A stretch of DNA of 64,000 nucleotides, taken from the NCBI GenBank assembly GCA_035651755.1, contig DASRFA010000043.1, positions 62,001 to 126,000 of the forward strand. Reading direction: 5' to 3'. The notes below the pieces were generated by a model, which saw nothing but the letters and a program-made list of their open reading frames with translations, was not told where the DNA came from and did no database searches. Source of the DNA: DASRFA01 sp035651755. GTDB taxonomy: Bacteria > Desulfobacterota > Binatia > UBA12015. Below are positions 16,337-23,823 of this stretch, piece by piece. The translations under genes were made by a program, and so were the position numbers. Position 1 is the first letter of the stretch; every line of letters starts with the position of its first letter.

Positions 16337-17454
16337 TGGAAACGAAGCAGTTCATGGAGGGCGGGCACGCGCTCGCCGAGGCCGCGATCCAGGCGGGCTG
16401 CCGCTTCTACTGCGGCTACCCGATGACGCCCTCGACCGAGGTGCTCGAGTACATGGCGCGCCGGATGCCCGAGGTCGGCGGCGTCTGCATCAACGTCGAG
16501 TCCGAGATCGAGGGCATCAACATGGTGTGGGGCGCGGCCGGCGCCGGCGTGCGCGCGATGATCGCGTCGACGACGAACGGCATGAGCCTCATGCAGGAGA
16601 GCATGTCCGAGATGGTGCTCGGACGCGTGCCCGCGGTCGTCGTGAACATGGGCCGCGGCCAGGGCGACTATTTCCAGTGCACGCGCGGCGGCGGCCACGG
16701 GTCGCACCGGATGATCGTGCTCGCGCCGGCGACGGCGCAGGAGGCCGTCGACACCGCGTACCGCGCGTTCTTCCTGGCGGAGAAGTGGCGGCACCCGGTG
16801 ATCATCTACGGCGACTTCATGCTGTCGCACACGTCGGAGACGGTTTCGTTCGTCGCGCCGCCGGATACGCTGGCGCCGCTTCCCGAGAAGGACTGGGCGA
16901 CGACGGGCGCGCGCGGGCGGGCGCCGCGGCTTTTGACGTCGCTCGGGATGAAGCTCGACACCGCGGGGGCGCCGGCGGGGATCGGGCCGGGCGAGCATCG
17001 CGTGGACACGACGGCGCCGATGCGCGCGGCGGTCGAGCGGCATCGCGAGATCGCGGCTGTCGAGACGCGCGTCGAGACCGATGCGTTGGAGGATGCGGAG
17101 CTCGTCGTGACGGCGTTCGGAACGCTCGGGCGCTTCGCGCGCTACGCGGCGCGGCTCGCGCGCGAGGAGGGGATGCGGGTCGGCTACGTGCGGCCGTACA
17201 CGCTGGTGCCGTTCCCGTACGAGACGTATCGCGCGCTCGGAGAGCGCGGCGTGGCGGTAGCGGTCTTCGAGAACAACGCCGGGCAGATGGTGCAGGACGT
17301 GCGGCTCGGAGTCGAAGGTCGCGCGCCGGTGACGTTCATCGGCGAGATCTCGATGGACGGCTCGGGGTTCGGCGTCGGGCCGAAGATCGACGCGCTGCAC
17401 GTGTTGTCGAAGATCCGCGAGGTCTACCCGTCGCGGCGGGCGTCGGCGGCGTGA
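16336..17454 (+). CDS. 2-oxoacid:ferredoxin oxidoreductase, alpha subunit
   Basis: The product has 372 residues from ATG 16336. Key features are EAAIQAGCRFYCGYPMTPST near the N-terminus, ESEIEGINMVWGAAGAGVRA, then TNGMSLMQESMSEM and GRGQGDYFQCTRGGGHGSH, all typical of KGOR/VOR alpha chains. The C-terminal part (about residues 250-360: YTLVPFPYE, FENNAGQMVQDVRL) is the domain-II-like region. The gene is coupled to the delta gene and precedes beta by 13 bp. Whether the substrate is 2-oxoglutarate, a branched-chain 2-oxoacid or pyruvate cannot be decided from the sequence. Confidence 0.9.
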   Translation: METKQFMEGGHALAEAAIQAGCRFYCGYPMTPSTEVLEYMARRMPEVGGVCINVESEIEGINMVWGAAGAGVRAMIASTTNGMSLMQESMSEMVLGRVPAVVVNMGRGQGDYFQCTRGGGHGSHRMIVLAPATAQEAVDTAYRAFFLAEKWRHPVIIYGDFMLSHTSETVSFVAPPDTLAPLPEKDWATTGARGRAPRLLTSLGMKLDTAGAPAGIGPGEHRVDTTAPMRAAVERHREIAAVETRVETDALEDAELVVTAFGTLGRFARYAARLAREEGMRVGYVRPYTLVPFPYETYRALGERGVAVAVFENNAGQMVQDVRLGVEGRAPVTFIGEISMDGSGFGVGPKIDALHVLSKIREVYPSRRASAA

Positions 17455-17467
17455 GGGCGGTGAGAGC

Positions 17468-18280
17468 ATGAGCGATCCCACGAACGCACCTGGTGCTGTT
17501 AGCGGCGGCGGCGGCGCGCCGGTCGCCGGCATGGAGAAGGTGTTCGAGCGCTCGCCGCTCCTCGGCACGAACACGCACTCGCTCTGCCCCGGCTGCGGCG
17601 AGCCGAGCGCGGTGCGCGTGCTGATGGAGAACCTCGCCGAGATGGGCGAGCAGGAGAACGCCGTCTGCGTGCTGGGGATCGGCTGCTACACCGCGTTCGG
17701 CGCGCTCATGGAGGTCGACATCCAGCAGGCGATGCACGGCCGCGCGCCCGCGCAGGCGACCGGCGTCAAGCGCGTGCTGCCGGATCGACTGGTGTTCACG
17801 CTCCAGGGCGACGGCGACATGATCACCGAGGGGATTCAGGAGGTCATCCACGCCGCGGCCCGCGGGGAGAAGATCACGGCGATCTGCCTCAACAACGCGG
17901 CGTTCGGCGAGACCGGCGGGCACATGACGGCGACGTCGGTGATCGGGCAGCGGACGAAGAGCACTTTGGGCGGTCGCGACGCTGCTCGGCACGGGTATCC
18001 GATCCGGCTGCCGGAGATGCTCGTCGGGCTGGAGGGTGTCGCGTACGTGGCGCGCGGGACGACGCACACGCCCACGGGCGTGAAGCGCGTCAAGAAGCTG
18101 CTGCGCGCTGCGCTCGAGACGCAGCGGCGTGGGCTCGGGTTCTCGCTGGTCGAGATCCTGACGATGTGCCCGACGGGGTGGTTCGTGACGCCGGCGGAGG
18201 GGCCGAAGTTCCAGCAGGAGAACATCCTGCCGGTGTTCCCGGTGGGGGAGCTGAAGCGGCCGCGCGAGCTTGACGGCTGA
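17468..18280 (+). CDS. 2-oxoacid:ferredoxin oxidoreductase, beta subunit (TPP-binding)
   Basis: The product has 270 residues. The N-terminal HSLCPGCGEPSAV carries the cluster/TPP-proximal cysteines. The thiamine pyrophosphate motif is GDGDMITEGIQEVIHAAARG followed by ITAICLNNAAFGETGGH, which fits the GDGx(24-30)N rule. ILTMCPTGW near the C-terminus is typical of this subunit. It ends the gamma-delta-alpha-beta operon. The region after it up to the integron integrase (18281-18410) contains no gene. Confidence 0.9.
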   Translation: MSDPTNAPGAVSGGGGAPVAGMEKVFERSPLLGTNTHSLCPGCGEPSAVRVLMENLAEMGEQENAVCVLGIGCYTAFGALMEVDIQQAMHGRAPAQATGVKRVLPDRLVFTLQGDGDMITEGIQEVIHAAARGEKITAICLNNAAFGETGGHMTATSVIGQRTKSTLGGRDAARHGYPIRLPEMLVGLEGVAYVARGTTHTPTGVKRVKKLLRAALETQRRGLGFSLVEILTMCPTGWFVTPAEGPKFQQENILPVFPVGELKRPRELDG

Positions 18281-18410
18281 GCTCGGTTGCCGTTCTCGCT
18301 CCGTCGGCTCTCCGTCTCGTCGCGTCCGCTTCGTCTTAGTCTTCGCTCCCGGGCCAGTCGTCGTGCGCCGTGGCCCCCGGCTTGCTTGACGAGCACCGTC
18401 GCTCGGGTCT

Positions 18411-19736
18411 ATGGCCGCGTCAGGGCAAGAGAACTCGATGGGCGACGTGGACGTCATCGGCGAACTTTCCGGGCGATTGCAGCGGCACCGTCCGCTCTAT
18501 CGCGGAGCGTGCCCTGCCGATGCAGCTTCCGCGCCGTGGAGGTTGTCCGGCGCCGTCGTCCGCGAAGGGGCCATCGCGCCCGGCCATCCGCCACGCCTGC
18601 TCGACCGCGCCCGAGCGGCTCTTCGAATGCGCCACTACAGCCGACGTACGGAGAAATCCTACGTCGCCTGGATGCGGCGCTACATCCTGTTTCACGGCAA
18701 GCAACACCCGGATGCGCTGGGGCCGGACGAGCTGACGCAGTTCCTCTCCTCCCTCGCCGTCGAGGGCAAGGTGAGTGCAGGGACGCAGAACCAGGCGCTC
18801 GCGGCACTCCTCTTCCTCTACCGTGAGGTCCTCGAGCGGGACGTCCCCTGGCTCGACGGCATCGTCCGCGCCAAGGCCGCACCCCGGCTGCCTACCGTGT
18901 TGTCGCGATCCGAGGTCGCGACAGTCATTGCCGGCATGTGCGGCGTGCCGCGTGTGATGGCGATGCTCTTGTACGGGTCGGGGTTGCGCCTCCTCGAGTG
19001 TGCGCGGCTGCGCGTGAAGGACGTGGACTTCGACCGCCGCCAGCTCGTCGTCCGCAACGGCAAGCGCGACCGCGACCGCGTCACCCTCCTTCCGCTGGCC
19101 TGTGTGGACAAGCTCCGTCGCCAGATCGGCGAAGCGCGAGCCCAGCACGAGCGCGACCTCGCCGGCGACGCCGGTTGGGTCGAGCTACCGTTCGCTCTAT
19201 CGCGGAGGTACCCGAACGCCGGCCGCGAATGGCCGTGGCAGTGGGTCTTCCCGGCGACCCGAGCGTACTTCCACCGCGAAAGCGGTCAGCGACGCCGCCA
19301 CCACCTGCACGAGAGCGTCCTGCAGCGCGCCGTCCGCGACGCCGCGATCCGAGCCCGCCTCTCCTCTGGTCGCGGCGCGACGTCCAAGCGGGTCTCGTGC
19401 CATACGTTCCGCCACTCCTTCGCCACGCACCTGCTCGAGGACGGCTATGACATCCGCACCGTGCAGGAGCTGCTGGGCCACAAGGACGTGAGCACCACGA
19501 TGATCTACACGCACGTGCTGAATGCGGGACCGGGAGCGGTTCGCAGCCCGGCGGACCTTCTGGCCGGGGCCACACGTCCTCCGGAGCCCGATCAGCCGAA
19601 CGCGTTCGCACCTCACGCAGCACGTCACCGCATCTGGAATGGGCCTTCTCCCGAAGCCCTTATGCAGCGAGCCCGCCCAGATAACGCGGAAGACCAAATC
19701 GCAGGCGCACGCACGGCACCGCTGCGGCGACGCTAG
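18411..19736 (+). CDS. intI: Integron integrase (IntI-type tyrosine recombinase)
   Basis: The product is 441 residues, longer than the roughly 320-340 usual for IntI. Core homology begins near residue 63 (RARAALRMRHYSRRTEKSY). The tyrosine recombinase residues are present: Arg193 in YGSGLRLLE, HxxR at 331-334 (HTFRHSFATHLL), His357 in LLGHKDVSTT and Tyr366 (MIYTHVL). The IntI-specific patch around RRYPNAGREWPWQWVFPATR and QRRRHHLHESVLQRA separates it from Xer recombinases. The extra N-terminal 60 residues may mean that the true start lies further in. A C-terminal tail of about 55 residues follows the usual GAVRSPADLL end. It catalyses attI x attC and attC x attC cassette recombination. Confidence 0.92.
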   Translation: MAASGQENSMGDVDVIGELSGRLQRHRPLYRGACPADAASAPWRLSGAVVREGAIAPGHPPRLLDRARAALRMRHYSRRTEKSYVAWMRRYILFHGKQHPDALGPDELTQFLSSLAVEGKVSAGTQNQALAALLFLYREVLERDVPWLDGIVRAKAAPRLPTVLSRSEVATVIAGMCGVPRVMAMLLYGSGLRLLECARLRVKDVDFDRRQLVVRNGKRDRDRVTLLPLACVDKLRRQIGEARAQHERDLAGDAGWVELPFALSRRYPNAGREWPWQWVFPATRAYFHRESGQRRRHHLHESVLQRAVRDAAIRARLSSGRGATSKRVSCHTFRHSFATHLLEDGYDIRTVQELLGHKDVSTTMIYTHVLNAGPGAVRSPADLLAGATRPPEPDQPNAFAPHAARHRIWNGPSPEALMQRARPDNAEDQIAGARTAPLRRR

Positions 19737-19811
19737 CTTACGCGAAGGAGACGTTCTCAGTGGAAGGATCTTATACCGGCCGCCAACTCACTTATACGGA
19801 ACTGCCGACTT

Positions 19812-19827
19812 CCTGTTAGACAACAGG
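19812..19827 (+). other. Putative attI core recombination site
   Basis: CCTGTTAGACAACAGG contains GTTAGAC, which fits the GTTRRRY core, with the crossover expected between G19815 and T19816. The core sits inside an inverted repeat (CCTGTT/AACAGG). It lies between the integrase stop and the first cassette gene, where attI should be. Accessory integrase-binding boxes could not be defined. Confidence 0.5.
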
Positions 19828-19833
19828 TCGTCC

Positions 19834-20652
19834 ATGAGTACGCACACTGAGCCGCCTGAGGGAAAGCTGTGGTTCCTTTCGGAAGGCGTTCTATTGGCAG
19901 CAGTTCCAGGCTATGCGTACGCGCTCGCATACAAATACGAGCAGAACTATCTGGAGCGATTCGGCTTCCCCGAGTCGTTGGTTCGCGTGGACCTCGGTAC
20001 AGTCTTGTGGGTTCTCGGCGCACTCATCTCATCTCTGGTTCTAGTGTTCTGGATTGCAAACGTGGGATTTCTGCTTCTGGCGCCTCGCCTGCGTGATGCT
20101 GCGGTAGCTCGTTCGAGCGCCCGAGTTGGTTGGTTGGCCCTGTATGCTCTTGCAATGGCGCGGCTCGCGGAGGCTTCGGTTCAATGGACTTGTGTCGCAG
20201 TCGTGGCAGCCGCGGCTCTTGGCGCCCTCTTGGAGTTCGGCGTTCCATTTCTCGCGCAACGAAGGGAGAGCTCCCTTGAGGCTCGCGCGCGCGCGCAGGA
20301 GCACACCGAGGCGCAGGTAGGCGACTTGGTAGATCTCTTACAGCGACGCCTCGGTGCCAGCTACATCCCAGTCGTGCTTGCCGTTGCAGCGCTCGCAGGT
20401 GCGGGTATCGCGGGGGACGCACGCGCACGCAATCAGACGACCTTCCTTACTCTCGCGGGTAGTACCCCGCTGGGCCTCGCGGTGCGAGTATACCCTGAGT
20501 ACGTGCTGGTTGCCTCGCTCCAACCTGACAGTCAGCTGGTGAGCGGGAAGGTTGCGATATACACGGTGCCGCCGGATGGAGCGTCGTCCATCTCCTTCGA
20601 ATCGAAGGAGCTTGGGCCGTTACAGTTCGCTACCGCTTCCAACGCCAAGTGA
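19834..20652 (+). CDS. Cassette 1: multi-span membrane protein of unknown function
   Basis: The product has 272 residues from ATG 19834, 18 bp after the attI-like crossover. Hydrophobic segments occur near residues 13-35, 53-85 (VLWVLGALISSLVLVFWIA), 98-120 and 127-145. A charged helix (LEARARAQEHTEAQVGDLVDL) follows, then another span at about 180-198. The C-terminal 70 residues look like a small soluble beta domain. No family was recognised. GC is clearly lower than in the backbone. It is the cassette closest to attI, so it is the most recently acquired by the usual integron logic and potentially the best expressed. Confidence 0.7.
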   Translation: MSTHTEPPEGKLWFLSEGVLLAAVPGYAYALAYKYEQNYLERFGFPESLVRVDLGTVLWVLGALISSLVLVFWIANVGFLLLAPRLRDAAVARSSARVGWLALYALAMARLAEASVQWTCVAVVAAAALGALLEFGVPFLAQRRESSLEARARAQEHTEAQVGDLVDLLQRRLGASYIPVVLAVAALAGAGIAGDARARNQTTFLTLAGSTPLGLAVRVYPEYVLVASLQPDSQLVSGKVAIYTVPPDGASSISFESKELGPLQFATASNAK

Positions 20653-20667
20653 ATCGGGTGAATGGTT

Positions 20668-20728
20668 GCCTAACCAACGGGTTCAGTCGCCGCCGAGAAC
20701 GGCGCAGCTGAACGGCTCTGCGTTAGGC
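20668..20728 (+). repeat. attC site 1
   Basis: This 61-bp site runs from R'' GCCTAAC (20668-20674) to R' GTTAGGC (20722-20728), which are perfect complements. Inner L boxes GTTCAG and CTGAAC pair as well, giving the folded bottom-strand hairpin expected of an integron cassette site. Confidence 0.85.
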
Positions 20729-20743
20729 GTAGAGGGGAGATCG

Positions 20744-21439
20744 ATGGCTAACGATGAAGGATCGGGGGAATCGGTCTCCATTCTTGCCCCTGGTCTTCCG
20801 AACCCTACGCGCAACGCGCGCCAAGTGTTTGTCGCCTACTCCTACAAGCTCTATCCAGAAGCCGACTACCGCAAGGTCTACCGAGAGCTAGCGAAAGCGT
20901 TCAATGTCGAGTTCATCTTTGCGGATGAGAAGATCACTAACCTCCACATCCTACAGAAGATCGCAAACTACATCCGATCGTCGCGTTTCGGCATCTATGA
21001 CATCTCCGGATGGAACGCGAACGTCACCCTTGAGCTTGGCCTCGCGTTTGGGTTGGCCGAGAAATCCTATATCGCGATCGATCCATCCAAGACGCCTATC
21101 GAGGAAGTGCCGTCGGATCTTCGCGGTATCGATCGTATCCAGTACGGATCGTATGTAGAGCTCGGAGGAAAAATTGAGAAGCTCTTGGCACAAGAGCTGC
21201 CTGTGCAGCGCACACACGACGTGGAAAACCAGCTCGCGCAGCTTCGAGCGGACGCGGTGCGCGTGATCGGTGAGTCTCATGGACTGAGAATTAACGACAT
21301 CGCCAAGCTGCTCGGGGTGTCGAAGGACATGGCTCAGGTCGTCGTTCGGCCACTGGTCGGTGAGCAGCTACGGATCGAAGGAATCAAGCGTGGCGCGAGA
21401 TATGTTAGAATCGAAGCCGGCGATGCTAAGTCAAAATAG
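20744..21439 (+). CDS. Cassette 2: TIR-like protein with C-terminal winged helix
   Basis: The product has 231 residues, with ATG 20744 after AGAGGGGAG. Residues 26-150 form a Rossmann/TIR-like domain: RQVFVAYSYK, FIFADEKITNLHIL, SRFGIYDISGWNANVTLELG (putative catalytic Glu97), then PSDLRGIDRIQYGSY. This pattern resembles the TIR-like nucleotide-hydrolysing or nucleoside-deoxyribosyltransferase-like domains used in CBASS/Pycsar-type antiphage systems. Residues 165-225 form a helix-turn-helix or winged-helix (INDIAKLLGVSKDMAQVVV). NAD or nucleotide hydrolysis and a defence role are inference. The cassette's attC lies about 1 kb downstream because an IS has inserted between them. Confidence 0.72.
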   Translation: MANDEGSGESVSILAPGLPNPTRNARQVFVAYSYKLYPEADYRKVYRELAKAFNVEFIFADEKITNLHILQKIANYIRSSRFGIYDISGWNANVTLELGLAFGLAEKSYIAIDPSKTPIEEVPSDLRGIDRIQYGSYVELGGKIEKLLAQELPVQRTHDVENQLAQLRADAVRVIGESHGLRINDIAKLLGVSKDMAQVVVRPLVGEQLRIEGIKRGARYVRIEAGDAKSK

Positions 21440-21444
21440 ATAAA

Positions 21445-22353
21445 TTACGGTAGGCGGCTAAGGATGGCTCGTCGCAACGGGACCATTTCTGGTGGCATCG
21501 CTTGAACGTCTGTTCGCGGCCGCAAACGCGTACCTGTCGCCCTTTGAACAGTTCTGGCCGGCGGGCGCGTCGTTTCCGCTTTGAGCGTTCGGTGCATCCG
21601 CTCGTGCGCTCCGTTCTGCTCCGGGTGGCTTGGTTGGATGCGCTGGTGGCGGATCCCGAGTCGCATCCACCAAGTGTTCATCGCGCAGAGGCCGTGGATT
21701 CCGGTCGACGCGAAGGGTGCGCCGTTGTCGGTGCGAATCGCGTAGGGCAGCCCGACGTCGCGGAAGATTCGCTCGAAGACGGGCTTTGCGTGTGCGCACG
21801 GACTCCAGGGCAGTGCAGCCGATCAGGTACCGCGAGTGCTGGTCGGCAATCGTCAGCGGATAGCAGTAGATCCCATCACCCGTGCGAAAGTGTCCCTTGA
21901 AGTCGGCGGTCCAGAGATCGTTTGGGGGCGGCAGCCACGATCTCCGGCGCTCCTGGATGGACCCAACGGTGGCGTCGACGACGGCGCTTCACCAGCCCGC
22001 GTCGTCTGAGGAGGTCACCGGCCGTGCTGACTGCTGGCAGCACGAGCTCGGGTCGTCGTACGGCGAGCCAGGCCAGGAGCTTTGCGTGGCCCCCAGCTCG
22101 GGTGCTGGCGACGAGCATCGAGTATCGCTCGGGCGACGACGGCATCGATGCGATGCGGGCAGTCGTGCGGCGCGCGGCTACGCTCGGCCAGGCCCTCGAT
22201 GCCCGCGGTCTCGAAGCGCTCGATCCACTTGTAGCCGGTCTTCCGGCTCACCCCGTATCGCCGGCAGAGTTCGATCATGGTGAAGTGCCCGCGCTCCCAG
22301 TCGACGATGAAGCGCATTCGTTCCTTCATGGGTTCCGTCTCCGTCCACGGCAT
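21445..22353 (-). pseudogene. Decayed IS481-like transposase
   Basis: The minus-strand reading begins at ATG 22353 with a helix-turn-helix domain (MKERMRFIVDWERGHFTM, ELCRRYGVSRKTGYKWIERF, GLAERSRAPH). It continues in shifted frames with PELVLPAVSTAGDLLRRRGL, then the rve catalytic core pieces, and ends IQPSHPEQNGAHERMHRTLK. Three different frames are needed, and the C-terminal end is missing, so the gene is inactive. The sequence upstream (22380-22440) resembles an IS481-family terminus. The insertion lies between the TIR-like gene and its attC. Confidence 0.75.
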
Positions 22354-22442
22354 GCCCCGCCCCTCCTGGGGTGGGCAGCCTACACGGCGTCACCCATGTT
22401 GCCGGTCTGGTCTGTTGCCGATGTACCCGGTTTGCACCCGGC

Positions 22443-22531
22443 GTCTAACCTGCCGTTGCAGACGGACGGTCGCGACGGTCGCCCTTCGGGCTCCCTCTCG
22501 CGCCCGCCGCTGAACGGCTATATCGTTAGAA
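22443..22531 (+). repeat. attC site 2
   Basis: This 89-bp site runs from R'' GTCTAAC (22443-22449) to R' GTTAGAA (22525-22531). The L boxes are GCCGTTGCAG and CTGAACGGC. An internal inverted repeat (GACGGTCGCGACGGTC, GCCCTTCGGGC) gives a long stem. It closes the TIR-like cassette and opens the next one. Confidence 0.8.
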
Positions 22532-22706
22532 GGACTGAGGAACGGTAAACACCGACACAACACTCACGACCGCAAGTCGACGCAGGGCCGGGCACTTCGA
22601 GATTCTCGGTGAGACGTACGCCAAGTTTGAGTTCTTCGAGCGAGGCTGGAACCCGTACAGCCGATTCCTCGACGTCGACAAAGTCGACCTCATCCTCCGC
22701 AAGGTT

Positions 22707-23123
22707 GTGTCGGGACGACGGCTCTATCGGGAGGGACAGGTCAAGTACGGCAAGCTTTTCGAGACTATCTCAGGATGGCAGAGCCGCCTCTTTGACCATT
22801 CATCTTGGAGGTTCTTCAAGGAAGACGAGTTCGCATCGTGCTTGTCGAACGACACCCTTTTCGTTGCCTACGTGCTGGCGCCGGACGTTGGGTATCGGGG
22901 AGACATCTTCGTCTTCCCGGTGAGGGTCTTCGCCGATCTGATCAAGTGCGGCATCGCGACTGGTGGAAGGAAGAAAGTCTACTTGTCCCGTGTGCGCGGT
23001 GACGACCAACGCTGGGTCTTGCGGCGAACCCATCGCCTGTTTTCGGAAGTGAACGACGATACCTGCGTCGACGTGTCGAAATATCGTCGCAACTTCGCCG
23101 TTCTCGAATCGCCAGCCGTCTAA
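22707..23123 (+). CDS. Cassette 3: PD-(D/E)XK nuclease-like protein, start unresolved
   Basis: From GTG 22707 the frame gives 138 residues, but it is open back to 22539. The upstream translation (ILGETYAKFEFFERGW, RFLDVDKVDLILRK) clearly continues the domain. The expected catalytic Asp (in KVDLI, codon 22686) lies before the GTG, and the partner motif REGQVKYGKLF (QxK) lies after it. The upstream part has no ATG, GTG or TTG in frame, so the true start is either non-canonical or was lost by mutation. The rest (YRGDIFVFPV, WVLRRTHRLFSEV) fits a small restriction-endonuclease-like fold. The stop TAA lies inside the R'' box of the following attC. Nuclease activity is inferred. Confidence 0.55.
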   Translation: MSGRRLYREGQVKYGKLFETISGWQSRLFDHSSWRFFKEDEFASCLSNDTLFVAYVLAPDVGYRGDIFVFPVRVFADLIKCGIATGGRKKVYLSRVRGDDQRWVLRRTHRLFSEVNDDTCVDVSKYRRNFAVLESPAV

Positions 23124-23136
23124 AGTCTCGTTAGAC
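23118..23136 (+). repeat. attC site 3, collapsed to 19 bp
   Basis: GTCTAAAGTCTCGTTAGAC has a GTCTAA arm and a perfectly complementary TTAGAC arm with only seven bases between them. It keeps the outer R''/R' boxes but has lost the central stem. It marks the boundary between the two nuclease-like cassettes. Confidence 0.6.
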
Positions 23137-23151
23137 ACCGAGGGACGCAAG

Positions 23152-23688
23152 ATGACCGGGGACCGAACCGAGGCCAAGCGAATCTTCACAAGGTTCCCCG
23201 TCGTGTCGCTTGGGGCTGAGTACTTGGTGATGGGACATCTCCTCCGTCGGAACATCCTCACTTACAAGGCGCCTCCGAACAATGAGGGGTACGATCTCAT
23301 CTCCATTCATCCGAATCCGCGTGTCTCGGGTCCGCAGGTCCGAATCCAGGTCAAGAGTCGCCTCGCCAGTGATTCCGATCGAGGCTTCCCAGTCAAGGAG
23401 CGAACGATCGCTGCCTTCGATTTCTTGGTCGTTGCGTTCCTCAACGTCGGCTACTTCTTCGCGAAGAGCAAGAACGGTCCTCCGGAAGATGGGCGCCGCG
23501 ATCCCGAGTTCTTCACGTTCCCGGCGGCGTTCATTCGGGCGCATCACAATGCGGCGAACTCGTGGGAGAAGGTCCGAACGAGGGGTCTCGACATCGAAGC
23601 GTACCGCGGCGATCGGGGGTTCGAGCAAATCGCAAAATACCTTTCGATTCCGTATCCAGCGAAGGCAAGAGGAGCGGAGGGTGTCTAA
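23152..23688 (+). CDS. Cassette 4: PD-(D/E)XK nuclease-like protein
   Basis: The product has 178 residues, with ATG 23152 after GAGGGACGCAAG. Residues 20-70 show the nuclease core: GAEYLVMGHLLRRN (helix with Glu23), EGYDLISI (Asp48) and VRIQVKSR (Gln66-x-Lys68). This matches the E-D-(E/Q)xK order of small PD-(D/E)XK proteins (DUF4365-like). The following FDFLVVAFLNVGYFFA strand-helix is also typical of the fold. The stop TAA falls in the R'' box of attC 4. It may be a solitary nuclease or the toxic half of a defence pair with its cassette neighbour; that is inference. Confidence 0.65.
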   Translation: MTGDRTEAKRIFTRFPVVSLGAEYLVMGHLLRRNILTYKAPPNNEGYDLISIHPNPRVSGPQVRIQVKSRLASDSDRGFPVKERTIAAFDFLVVAFLNVGYFFAKSKNGPPEDGRRDPEFFTFPAAFIRAHHNAANSWEKVRTRGLDIEAYRGDRGFEQIAKYLSIPYPAKARGAEGV

Positions 23689-23772
23689 CACGCGCATGCA
23701 GCCGCCCGTCATGATGGGCGGCGCCTACAGCGGTCGCCGCTGCGCCGGCGGCTCATGCGCATGGCGTTAGAC
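23683..23772 (+). repeat. attC site 4
   Basis: This 90-bp site runs from R'' GTCTAAC (23683-23689) to R' GTTAGAC (23766-23772). Between them CGCATGCAGCCGCC pairs with GGCGGCTCATGCG, giving a long imperfect stem. Confidence 0.85.
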
Positions 23773-23811
23773 GGCGGAGGGGAGGTCCGCTCTTATCGTG
23801 GAAGGAGGTTC

Positions 23812-23823
23812 ATGTTCCAGAAA
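23812..23823 (+). pseudogene. Cassette 5: start of a gene cut by an insertion sequence
   Basis: After attC 4 the sequence GGAAGGAGGTTC is a strong ribosome-binding site placed before ATG 23812. Only a few codons remain before the sequence turns into the 3' end of a transposase on the opposite strand. The rest of this cassette gene is not recognisable, so its product is unknown. Confidence 0.35.

Noticed and set aside
18488..19207. A near-identical 20-mer (CCGT[C/T]CGCTCTATCGCGGAG) at about 18488 and 19188 within the integrase gene
   Set aside because: Two copies in different frames with no further extension; could be coincidence or a tiny duplication and has no integron-site features.
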